Shown: positions 1 through 5,406, counted from the first letter of the stretch. The stretch is 9,810 bases of DNA from Anaerolineae bacterium (GCA_025062175.1 JANXAX010000068.1:1-9810); one strand, 5' to 3'. Numbers and translations are program-made. The notes: generated from the letters alone by a model not told the origin.

Positions 1-224
1 AGATCGTCGAGGTTGGCAATGTGCTCATAAGGCAACACCATCAAATGGCCATTGTTGTATGGATACAGATTGAGCACGGCAAAGGTGCGCTGTCCACGAT
101 AGAGAACATAGTTGGCCGGATCGTGCTGTTCGTCCTGGGCCACCATACGGCAGAAGACACAGCCTTCATGCCGGACCTGACCTGCCACATAGGGCTTTCT
201 CCAAGGCGTCCAGATATGCTTCAA
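1..224 (-). CDS. HIT-family nucleotide hydrolase/phosphorylase, N-terminal part (cut by window edge)
   Basis: About 74 N-terminal residues are visible; the rest lies beyond position 1. The opening HIWTPWRKPYVAG, then a CVFC pair at residues 22-25, then LYRGQRTFAVLNLYPYNNGHLMVLPYEH is the classic start of HIT proteins of the Ap4A-phosphorylase-like group. There the Cys pair is usually half of a zinc site and the N-N-G-H stretch lines the nucleotide pocket. The catalytic His-x-His-x-His triad would lie past the window edge and cannot be checked. The start is TTG at 224-222: an in-frame TGA sits at 245-243, no ATG or GTG lies between, and GGAGG sits 7 bases upstream of the TTG. The family hydrolyses or phosphorolyses dinucleoside polyphosphates or nucleotide-linked phosphoramides; the exact substrate cannot be told. 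The gene follows rpsI after 250 non-coding bases and probably has its own promoter. Confidence 0.88.
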   Translation of the reverse strand, partial: MKHIWTPWRKPYVAGQVRHEGCVFCRMVAQDEQHDPANYVLYRGQRTFAVLNLYPYNNGHLMVLPYEHIANLDD

Positions 225-293
225 AACCGCCCCTCCACAGCCTCAAGATACTTTTTTGACGCCGGCGATGGTTGTGAAAAACCGGCCATCACA

Positions 294-311
294 TTGGCAT
301 TTTAATGGCAA
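294..311. repeat. Imperfect inverted repeat over the candidate -10
   Basis: TTGGCATTTTAATGGCAA on the plus strand is an 18-base inverted repeat with arms of 8 around a 2-base centre and one mismatched pair. It coincides with the candidate -10 of the HIT-gene promoter, where a dimeric repressor could sit. It may also be chance. Confidence 0.3.
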
Positions 312-327
312 GCCGCATCGTTGTGCA
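299..327 (-). promoter_or_regulatory. Candidate sigma70 promoter for the HIT gene
   Basis: On the minus strand TGCACA (327-322, 4 of 6 matches to TTGACA) is followed after exactly 17 bases by TAAAAT (304-299, 5 of 6 matches to TATAAT). Transcription would begin near 292 and give a leader of roughly 70 bases before the TTG start at 224. This is the best promoter-like pair I see in the 250-base gap between rpsI and the HIT gene. I found no hairpin with a U-tract that would end the ribosomal transcript upstream of it, so read-through may also supply this gene. Confidence 0.4.
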
Positions 328-345
328 GAAAACCCGGGTGTTTCT
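327..345. repeat. Near-palindrome centred on ACCCGGGT, just upstream of the candidate -35
   Basis: AGAAAACCCGGGTGTTTCT (plus strand) is a palindrome of AGAAA-ACCCGGGT-TTTCT broken only by one extra G at 340. It abuts the candidate -35 of the HIT-gene promoter, a usual place for an activator or repressor dimer. No regulator gene is nearby and the assignment is only positional. Confidence 0.28.
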
Positions 346-474
346 CCATCCGCTCTTCAGATTCCCCACACAACGCTGCGGCTATACCACGGGCAATTGG
401 CCAACCGGTCACCTGGCACATCCCACAATTTTCCACGCATCTTTGCGCTTCAACCACGTGTTTTCAAAGCAAAG

Positions 475-879
475 TTAACGTTTTGTGTACTGCGGAGCTT
501 TGCGGGCGCGTTTCAGACCTGGCTTCTTGCGCTCCTTCGCTCGCGGATCACGCGTCAGCATGCCCATCTTGCGCAAGATGGGGCGGTTCTCCGGGTCAAA
601 TTTCAGCAGTGCACGTGCCAGCCCCAGGCGTATTGCATCCGCTTGACCGGTAATGCCACCTCCCCGGACATGAACCGTGACGTTAAAACGCCCCAGATTA
701 TTGGTAACCACTAAAGGCTCACTCAGGTTCTTGATATCCCACTCGCGTGTAAAGTACTCTTCTACGGGCCGCTCGTTTACAACGATGGTGCCGTTCCCGC
801 CAGGATAAATGCGCACCCGTGCCGTAGCCGTTTTTCTCCGACCGATGCCTTCATAGTACGTGAACTCAGCTTCCGCCAC
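475..879 (-). CDS. rpsI: Small-subunit ribosomal protein S9 (uS9)
   Basis: This 134-residue protein belongs to the 30S head; its basic C-terminal tail reaches the P-site tRNA. It shows the family landmarks in order: YYEGIGRRKTATARVRIYPG near the N-terminus, GGGITGQADAIRLGLARAL in the middle, the LRKMGMLTRDPRAKERKKPG signature, and a final TKR in place of the more common SKR. The start is GTG (879-877), with GGGGGAGG five bases upstream, so it is well supported. It follows rplM by only 13 bases, the usual rplM-rpsI pairing, and is the last ribosomal gene of the block; about 250 non-coding bases follow. A perfect 20-base palindrome lies inside the gene at 563-582. Confidence 0.98.
   Translation of the reverse strand: MAEAEFTYYEGIGRRKTATARVRIYPGGNGTIVVNERPVEEYFTREWDIKNLSEPLVVTNNLGRFNVTVHVRGGGITGQADAIRLGLARALLKFDPENRPILRKMGMLTRDPRAKERKKPGLKRARKAPQYTKR
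563..582. repeat. Perfect 20-base palindrome inside rpsI
   Basis: CCCATCTTGCGCAAGATGGG reads identically on both strands. In the mRNA it can fold into an 8-bp stem with a GCGC loop. It encodes P-I-L-R-K-M-G within the conserved S9 signature, so protein constraint may explain it. Confidence 0.9.
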
Positions 880-892
880 GCTTACCTCCCCC

Positions 893-1330
893 TTATGCGA
901 TGTTTAGGACCTTGGGCTTCTGAGCCTGATGTGGATGGGTAGGACCGGCGTACACCTTTAGCTTTTTGAACAGCTTGCGCCCCAATCGATTTTTCGGCAA
1001 CATCCCGCGCACGGCTGCTTCGATCACGCGCTCCGGATGGAGCATCAGCTGTCGTCGCAGGCTTATTTGCTTAAGCCCTCCAGGATAACCACTGTGCCGA
1101 TAATAGATCTTCTGATCCAGCTTTTTGCCGGTAACCCGAACTTTTTCCGCATTCACGACGATCACGAAGTCACCACAATCGACATGGGGTGTGTAGAACG
1201 GCTTGTGCTTGCCGCGCAAGATGGTAGCCACCCGGGTTGCCAGACGTCCCAAGGTTTGTCCTTCGGCATCTACGACGAACCATTCACGTTGAATCGCTTG
1301 CGGTTTAGCCGAATAAGTTCTCACCTTCAT
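893..1330 (-). CDS. rplM: Large-subunit ribosomal protein L13 (uL13)
   Basis: This 145-residue protein is an early-assembly 50S protein that binds 23S rRNA. Landmarks are REWFVVDAEGQTLGRLATRVATILRGKHKPFYTPHVDCGDFVIVVNAEKV (in short pieces, the N-terminal half), then the KIYYRHSGYPGG stretch, and the signature RVIEAAVRGMLPKNRLGRKLFKKLKVYAG. The ATG at 1330-1328 is preferred: AGGAG lies 7 bases before it, whereas the TTG directly upstream (1333-1331) would leave only 4 bases. The gene lies 27 bases behind truA and 13 ahead of rpsI, so the three are almost surely cotranscribed. Length and motifs are normal. Confidence 0.98.
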   Translation of the reverse strand: MKVRTYSAKPQAIQREWFVVDAEGQTLGRLATRVATILRGKHKPFYTPHVDCGDFVIVVNAEKVRVTGKKLDQKIYYRHSGYPGGLKQISLRRQLMLHPERVIEAAVRGMLPKNRLGRKLFKKLKVYAGPTHPHQAQKPKVLNIA

Positions 1331-1351
1331 CAATCCACTCCTTCCAGCACA

Positions 1352-1365
1352 CCGAGCTCACTCGG
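1352..1365 (-). other. GC-rich hairpin holding the truA stop codon in its loop
   Basis: On the minus strand CCGAG-TGAG-CTCGG forms a 5-bp stem with a 4-base loop, extended by a possible G-U pair. The TGA of truA (1360-1358) is in the loop and the 3' arm runs into the truA-rplM spacer. No U-tract follows, so it is not an intrinsic terminator. Confidence 0.5.
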
Positions 1366-2098
1366 CATACCCAATTTTCACCAGACAAAGTCCCTGCGCC
1401 GGTGCCAACGGTGCAGGAAACCGCCCAGCCTTGCCCTGCACCAGCAGGGCAATCTCCTCGGGTGCGCGCTGTCCGCGTCCAATTTGTAGCAGGGTTCCCA
1501 CAATGCGGCGCACCATATGACGTAAGAACGCATCTGCGGTGATTTCAAATATCAGGCACTTGCCTTCGACCATCCACTCCGCTTGCAACACCTTGCGCAC
1601 CGTGTTGCTGCCCTGCGGTGCCTTGCCGAAGGCGGCAAAATCATGAGATCCTATTAAGTACTGGCTTGCCTCTTGCATAGCGGCTACATCCAATGGTTCG
1701 GACACGTGATAGGCGTACCTTTGCCACAGTGGCGAACGCACAGCCTCATTCCATATTACGTAACGATATTGTCGCCATAGTGCATCATAACGTGGATGGA
1801 AGTCAAAGGGCACCACACGACAATCTCGCAAGGCGACATCCATCGGCAACACTGCATTCAGAGCACGCTGCAGGTCCTGAGCGGAGTGTCGCCATACCAC
1901 GTTGAACGCAATGACTTGTCCGAGCGCGTGTACTCCAGCGTCTGTGCGACCGGCGCCTACGATCCGCACCCGCTGCTGGGTGACTTTCTCGATCGCTTTC
2001 TCGATCTCGCCCTGTACGGTGCGTCCGCGTGCTTGATACTGGAAGCCCAGGAAATCACTTCCGTCATACTCGACCGTGGCCCGGTAGCGCAACTCCAT
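1358..2098 (-). CDS. truA: tRNA pseudouridine(38-40) synthase
   Basis: This cytosolic enzyme converts uridines 38, 39 and 40 of the tRNA anticodon stem-loop to pseudouridine. The protein has 246 residues, a normal bacterial TruA size. The catalytic motif GRTDAGVHA is present with the nucleophilic aspartate at D53. Other landmarks are YDGSDFLGFQ near the N-terminus, FHPRYDALWRQYRY (99-113) with the conserved RYRY-type tyrosines, SHDFAAF (151-157), and the C-terminal RHMVRRIVGTLLQIGRG. The ATG at 2098 gives the standard N-terminus; its ribosome binding site (AAGAG) is weak, unlike most genes here, which may hold expression of this enzyme below that of its ribosomal neighbours. It lies 37 bases after rplQ and 27 before rplM, a known linkage in Firmicutes and Chloroflexota. 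Confidence 0.97.
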   Translation of the reverse strand: MELRYRATVEYDGSDFLGFQYQARGRTVQGEIEKAIEKVTQQRVRIVGAGRTDAGVHALGQVIAFNVVWRHSAQDLQRALNAVLPMDVALRDCRVVPFDFHPRYDALWRQYRYVIWNEAVRSPLWQRYAYHVSEPLDVAAMQEASQYLIGSHDFAAFGKAPQGSNTVRKVLQAEWMVEGKCLIFEITADAFLRHMVRRIVGTLLQIGRGQRAPEEIALLVQGKAGRFPAPLAPAQGLCLVKIGYAE

Positions 2099-2135
2099 GG
2101 GCTCTTGGCTGTGCTGCTCTCGTTAGACCTCCCGA

Positions 2136-2489
2136 CTACTCGAGCAATGCAATCTGCACCATGGGCGCGGCATCCCCTTTGCGCGGGCCAAGCTTATAGA
2201 TACGCGTATAGCCGCCGGCGCGCCCCTCGTAACGCTCCGCCAACTCGTCAAACAGCTTGCGCAACACCGCCGCGTCATGAACCTCGCGCGCGGCCAAACG
2301 GCGTGCATGGAGATCCCCCCGCTTGGCCAGCGTGATCAACCGCTCCGCTTTGGCCTGGATGGCCTTCGCTTTGGCCTCTGTCGTGCGGATTTTCCCATGA
2401 CGCAGCAGTTCGGTGACCAAGTTGCGAAACAGGGCTTTCCGATGATCCGAATCGCGGCTCAGATGTTTTCCTGCTACTCGATGTCTCAT
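2136..2489 (-). CDS. rplQ: Large-subunit ribosomal protein L17 (bL17)
   Basis: This 117-residue bacterial-type L17 sits near the exit of the polypeptide tunnel on the 50S subunit. It begins MRHRVAGKHLSRDSDHRKALF, carries the family stretch KIRTTEAKAKAIQAKAERLITLAK, and ends with GGYTRIYKLGPRKGDAAPMVQIALLE in the usual arrangement. The ATG overlaps the rpoA TGA as ATGA (2489-2486), the classic coupling seen at rpoA-rplQ. AGGAG lies 8 bases upstream inside the rpoA tail. The next gene is truA, 37 bases downstream. Nothing is unusual in the protein. Confidence 0.98.
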   Translation of the reverse strand: MRHRVAGKHLSRDSDHRKALFRNLVTELLRHGKIRTTEAKAKAIQAKAERLITLAKRGDLHARRLAAREVHDAAVLRKLFDELAERYEGRAGGYTRIYKLGPRKGDAAPMVQIALLE

Positions 2490-3517
2490 GATATCGGCTC
2501 CTCTTCAGCCGCCAGCTCTACCGGCTCCGATTCTCCCACTCCTTCAGCCACTTTCGAAATCTCAGTCAGCTTGCCCTTCTGTTCTTCCAAAACAGCTAGG
2601 AAGCCTTTCTGCTCCAGCTTGCTGAGCAGCTCGTCCAGGGATTTCTGTCCAAAGTTACGAATCGCCAGAATCTCGTTCTCACCCTTGCGCAATCTCTCGA
2701 GAATTTCGCCCACCTGAGTGATGCCTGCGCGTTTCAGACAATTATAAGCTCGCACGCTCAGTTCAAGCTCCTCGATCGGGACCTCGTACAAAGCAGGTGG
2801 GATTCCCGTTCCGACCTCTTCTTCTTCGGCCGGCTGTGTCGTAGTCACACCGGCAATCAGTGTGAAATGTTCGACCAAGATGCGCGCTGCTTCGCGGAGC
2901 GCCTCTTGAGGTGAGATAGTGCCATCGGTCTTGATCTCGAGGATCAGCCGGTCGTAGTTGGTCATCTTGGCCACGCGCGCCCGTTCGACCACATAGTTTG
3001 CCGACACAACCGGGCTGAAAACTGCATCCACGGGGATCTCCCCGATGGGCAGGCTGCCTCGTTCTTCTGAGGGGGAATATCCCCGTCCGCGTTCCACCAC
3101 CAGCTCGATGTCCAGGGAGGCTTCGGCTGAGTCCGCCGTCAACAAAGGCAAGTCAGGGTTGACGATCTCCACGTAGGGCGGACATTGTAAATCGCCGGCA
3201 GTGAGCGTTCCCTCACCTCTCAGCTCCGCGTGCAGCCGTGCCGGCTCATCGCTGAACATTCTGACGCGCAGCTTCTTCACATTCAGAATAAATGTGATCA
3301 TATCCTCACGCACGTGAGGAATCACCGAGAATTCATGGTGCACGCCACTGACGCGCACAGAAGTCACCGCGGCACCTGGTATGGAAGAAAGCAACATACG
3401 CCGCAGGGCATTCCCCAACGTGATACCATAACCGCTCTCCAGTGGACCGATGCTGAATCGGCCATAGTTGCGCGTCACCGCCTCGGTTTCGATCTTAGGC
3501 AAAACTAAGTCCTTCAT
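2486..3517 (-). CDS. rpoA: DNA-directed RNA polymerase subunit alpha
   Basis: Two copies of alpha dimerise to seed assembly of core RNA polymerase. With the ATG at 3517 the protein has 343 residues. The N-terminal domain carries NYGRFSIGPLESGYGITLGNALRRMLLSS, the dimer core. A short acidic linker (AEEEEVG, about 229-235) leads to the C-terminal domain at about 246-306. There the UP-element contacts match known ones: R256, N259 and C260 in SVRAYNCLKRAG, and G290, K292 and S293 in RNFGQKSLDE. About 37 further residues, rich in Glu, form an unusually long acidic tail. An in-frame GTG at 3541 would add 8 residues (EGSVLAE included) but has no good ribosome binding site and would overrun the GGAGGGG sequence. 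The ATG fits family N-termini better, although its own spacing to GGAGGGG is long. It is coupled to rplQ by ATGA. Confidence 0.96.
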   Translation of the reverse strand: MKDLVLPKIETEAVTRNYGRFSIGPLESGYGITLGNALRRMLLSSIPGAAVTSVRVSGVHHEFSVIPHVREDMITFILNVKKLRVRMFSDEPARLHAELRGEGTLTAGDLQCPPYVEIVNPDLPLLTADSAEASLDIELVVERGRGYSPSEERGSLPIGEIPVDAVFSPVVSANYVVERARVAKMTNYDRLILEIKTDGTISPQEALREAARILVEHFTLIAGVTTTQPAEEEEVGTGIPPALYEVPIEELELSVRAYNCLKRAGITQVGEILERLRKGENEILAIRNFGQKSLDELLSKLEQKGFLAVLEEQKGKLTEISKVAEGVGESEPVELAAEEEPIS

Positions 3518-3553
3518 TTCCGCTAAGACACTCCCCTCCACCGTTCCATATGT

Positions 3554-3605
3554 CTAACGGAATGCCCCCCTACCTTGGGCGGAGCAACAGAGCACAATCC
3601 GTTAG
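3554..3605 (-). other. Inverted repeat in the rpsD-rpoA spacer, candidate regulatory or processing structure
   Basis: Perfect 8-base arms CTAACGGA (3605-3598) and TCCGTTAG (3561-3554) enclose 36 bases. After a T-T mismatch further pairs can form (T-A, G-C, a G-U), and GCTCC can pair with GGGGGC inside, so an extended imperfect stem is possible. The structure starts 9 bases after the rpsD stop and ends 36 bases before the rpoA ATG. No U-tract follows, so it is not a simple terminator. Plausible roles are an RNase cleavage site or a translational control site setting rpoA apart from the ribosomal genes. Confidence 0.45.
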
Positions 3606-3614
3606 GATTGGAAC

Positions 3615-4250
3615 TCAGCGGCTGTAGTATTCCACGATCAGCTGCTCATTCAAAGTGACATCGATATCGTCACGTGAAGGTGCGCTGACCACGGTGCCGG
3701 TTAGATTCGCCGCGTCCAGGCTGAGCCAGCCAGGCGTGCGTGTCCCGTCCAAACGTTGCGCCAGCTCCTTGAAATAAGTGGTGCGGCGGCTTGATTCACG
3801 TACGGCGATCTTGTCGCCGACGTTTACTAAGTACGAGGGGATGTCCACCTTAGCATCGTTTACGGTGAAATGTCCGTGTCGCACCAGCTGACGCGCTTGG
3901 GCACGGGAATCCGCGAAGCCCAGCCGGTATACCACGTTGTCCAATCTTCGCTCGAGCATAATGAGAAGGTTAACGCCGGTCAGACCTGGTTGCCGTTGTG
4001 CGTGCTCGAAATAGCGGCGGAACTGGCGCTCTAGCACGCCATACACGCGCCGTGCCTTCTGTTTCGCACGCAGCTGCAATGCATAGTCGGACTCTTTGCG
4101 GCGAAACTGTGCTTGCTTGCCGTGCATACCGGCGGGATATGAACGCCGTTCAAAAGAGCACTTCGGTGAGAAACAGCGCTCTCCTTTCAGAAATAACTTC
4201 TCGCCTTCTCGACGGCACAGTTTACAAACCGGTTTTAGGTAACGTGCCAA
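3615..4250 (-). CDS. rpsD: Small-subunit ribosomal protein S4 (uS4), zinc-binding form
   Basis: S4 is a primary 16S rRNA binder that nucleates 30S assembly; in several bacteria it also represses its own operon. The protein has 211 residues. The N-terminus has four cysteines, C9-x2-C12-x13-C26-x4-C31, the zinc-binding (C+) variant; E. coli S4 lacks this set. The core holds NLLIMLERRLDNVVYRLGFADSRAQARQLVRHGHFTVNDAKVDIPSY, the S4 RNA-binding domain. The start is TTG (4250-4248), with GGAGG 6 bases upstream, giving the canonical MARYLKPVCKLCRR opening. It follows rpsK by 51 bases and precedes rpoA by a 97-base spacer with a hairpin. S4 would be the first candidate if this operon has feedback control. 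Confidence 0.98.
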   Translation of the reverse strand: MARYLKPVCKLCRREGEKLFLKGERCFSPKCSFERRSYPAGMHGKQAQFRRKESDYALQLRAKQKARRVYGVLERQFRRYFEHAQRQPGLTGVNLLIMLERRLDNVVYRLGFADSRAQARQLVRHGHFTVNDAKVDIPSYLVNVGDKIAVRESSRRTTYFKELAQRLDGTRTPGWLSLDAANLTGTVVSAPSRDDIDVTLNEQLIVEYYSR

Positions 4251-4301
4251 GGCAATCCTCCCACTCTATGAACAGAATATATGCAAATCCTTGATCGCCC
4301 G

Positions 4302-4703
4302 TCATACGCGTCGCTTCTTGGGAGGGCGACACCCATTATGCGGGATGGGCGTGACGTCCGTGATGGAACGCAGCTTGAAACCCGCTCCTTGTAGTGAACG
4401 GATCGCGGCTTCGCGTCCTGGTCCTGGCCCTTTCACGAACACATCGAGTTCCCGTACCCCCTGTCCTTGCGCTACCCGTGCTACTTGCTGAGCCGCCACT
4501 TGGGCCGCATAGGGGGTGCTTTTGCGCGAGCCCTTGAAGCCGGCAGAGCCGGCACTCGCCCAAGACAGGGTATTCCCCTGCGGATCTGTAATAGTAATAA
4601 TTGTATTATTAAAGGTAGCGTGAATATAGGCACGTGCTACCGGCACATTTTTGCGCTCTTTGCGGCCGGTGCTCCGACGTGCAGCCGTTTTCCCATTAGA
4701 CAT
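4302..4703 (-). CDS. rpsK: Small-subunit ribosomal protein S11 (uS11)
   Basis: This 133-residue protein lies on the 30S platform near the E site. It shows YIHATFNNTIITITDPQGNTLSWASAGSAGFKGSRKSTPYAAQ (in pieces, about 26-69), then VFVKGPGPGREAAIRSLQGAGFKLRSITDVTPIPHNGCRPPKKRRV at the C-terminus, both family hallmarks. The Asn-Gly of PHNGC is the site known to become isoaspartate in E. coli S11. The ATG at 4703 has GGAGGG about 8 bases upstream. The gene sits 55 bases after rpsM and 51 before rpsD. One stretch, about 4580-4620, uses almost only A/T-rich codons (AAT AAT ACA ATT ATT ATT ACT ATT ACA), unlike the rest of the gene. Confidence 0.98.
   Translation of the reverse strand: MSNGKTAARRSTGRKERKNVPVARAYIHATFNNTIITITDPQGNTLSWASAGSAGFKGSRKSTPYAAQVAAQQVARVAQGQGVRELDVFVKGPGPGREAAIRSLQGAGFKLRSITDVTPIPHNGCRPPKKRRV
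4595..4611 (-). repeat. A/T-only inverted repeat inside rpsK
   Basis: TAATAAT and ATTATTA, 7 bases each, are separated by 3 bases within the run of A/T-rich codons for N-N-T-I-I-I-T-I. It forms only a weak RNA hairpin. Its interest is the composition contrast with the surrounding gene. Confidence 0.6.
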
Positions 4704-4758
4704 AACCAGATCCCTCCATCATGCATCCGCAAGAGATCGACATAGTCCCAAACTGGTA

Positions 4759-5142
4759 TTACTTCTTGGCCCGCGAACGCTTGCGTCCAGGCACGGTCTT
4801 GCGTGGGCCGCGCTTTGTGCGCGCATTCGTGCGGGTGCGCTGACCACGCACCGGCAGATTGCGCCGATGCCGTAGTCCACGGTAACACTGGATCTCCTGA
4901 AGACGCTTGATGTTCATCTGCACTTCGCGCCGCAGGTCACCCTCAACCACAAAATGCTTATCGATCACCTCACGCAGTCGAGCGATTTCATCCTCGGTCA
5001 AATCTTTAACGCGCGTGTCAGGGTTTACCTGGGCCATGCGTAAAACATCTTTACAGTTGTGACGTCCGATCCCGTAAATGTAGGTCAAAGCAACCTCCAC
5101 GCGTTTGTCACGTGGCAGGTCGACGCCGGCAATACGTGCCAT
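4759..5142 (-). CDS. rpsM: Small-subunit ribosomal protein S13 (uS13)
   Basis: S13 sits in the 30S head and contacts the 50S subunit and P-site tRNA. The protein has 127 residues. It opens MARIAGVDLPRDKRVEVALTYIYGIGR, continues with RVKDLTEDEIARLREVID, and carries the signature CYRGLRHRRNLPVRGQRTRTNARTKRG before a basic tail ending KKRSRAKK-like. After GIGR the segment HNCKDVL replaces the more usual small-residue helix start (often T-x-A), a modest deviation. The ATG at 5142 has GGAGG 7 bases upstream. It follows rpmJ by 34 bases and precedes rpsK by 55, in standard alpha-operon order. Confidence 0.98.
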   Translation of the reverse strand: MARIAGVDLPRDKRVEVALTYIYGIGRHNCKDVLRMAQVNPDTRVKDLTEDEIARLREVIDKHFVVEGDLRREVQMNIKRLQEIQCYRGLRHRRNLPVRGQRTRTNARTKRGPRKTVPGRKRSRAKK

Positions 5143-5176
5143 TCACGTGCCTCCTCTCATCATATCCTTGCGCCGT

Positions 5177-5290
5177 CTATCCCTGGCGCTGCTTGTGCTT
5201 TGGATTGGTGCAGATCACCCGAATAACGCCTTTGCGCTTGATAATCTTACATTTTTCACAACGACGCTTCACCGATGGTCGCACTTTCAT
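5177..5290 (-). CDS. rpmJ: Large-subunit ribosomal protein L36 (bL36), zinc-binding form
   Basis: This 37-residue protein is the smallest of the 50S subunit. The translation is MKVRPSVKRRCEKCKIIKRK followed by GVIRVICTNPKHKQRQG. The ligand set C11-x2-C14-x12-C27-x4-H32 is complete, so this is the zinc (C+) form; zinc-free paralogues, where they exist, replace it under zinc limitation. The ATG is at 5290, with AAGGAG about 11 bases upstream, slightly far but the only good site. It stands 34 bases before rpsM and 101 bases after map, and would be the first gene served by the promoter at 5380-5406. infA, often immediately upstream of rpmJ, is not present here. Confidence 0.97.
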   Translation of the reverse strand: MKVRPSVKRRCEKCKIIKRKGVIRVICTNPKHKQRQG

Positions 5291-5379
5291 TTTGTCAAGC
5301 ACTCCTTATTAATACTCACGACCCATTGCACCGCAGAGCTTTCCGGAACACTTGTATCTTATGCCCAAGATTTTTTAAG

Positions 5380-5406
5380 ATTATCCCATTTTTACAACCG
5401 TGTCAA
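5380..5406 (-). promoter_or_regulatory. Candidate internal promoter for the rpmJ-rpsM-rpsK-rpsD-rpoA transcript
   Basis: On the minus strand a perfect TTGACA (5406-5401) lies in the last codons of map. Fifteen bases later comes GATAAT (5385-5380; 5 of 6 to TATAAT), preceded by TG at 5388-5387, making an extended -10 (TGGGATAAT). The A-rich spacer and following A-tract also fit a promoter. Transcription would start near 5373, leaving a leader of about 80 bases before rpmJ. That leader contains ATCTT-GGGCAT-AAGAT and a TTCCGGAA palindrome (5341-5348). The short 15-base spacing is the weak point; an extended -10 tolerates it. Confidence 0.55.

Noticed and set aside
158..195. Minus-strand string CAGGTCAGGTCCGG followed by an AAGG-containing stretch, similar to the conserved apical part of bacterial SRP (4.5S) RNA.
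   Set aside because: It lies inside the HIT reading frame and encodes A-G-Q-V-R-H-E-G-C in register with the family N-terminus; the paired flanks of an SRP RNA are not there.
357..440. A 27-codon minus-strand frame (MRGKLWDVPG...) in the gap after rpsI.
   Set aside because: Only a weak GAAG-type sequence upstream, no recognisable family, and short frames of this size are expected by chance.
4251..4301. A/T-rich rpsK-rpsD spacer with TATATT as a possible -10.
   Set aside because: The best -35 (ATGACG at 18 bases) is poor, so I do not claim a promoter; the spacer clearly carries only the rpsD ribosome binding site.
5356..5376. ATCTT-ATGCCC-AAGAT followed by TTTTT on the plus strand, resembling an intrinsic terminator.
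   Set aside because: The stem is 5 bp and mostly A/T, and no plus-strand gene precedes it; the sequence is better explained as the A-rich start region of the minus-strand promoter and leader.
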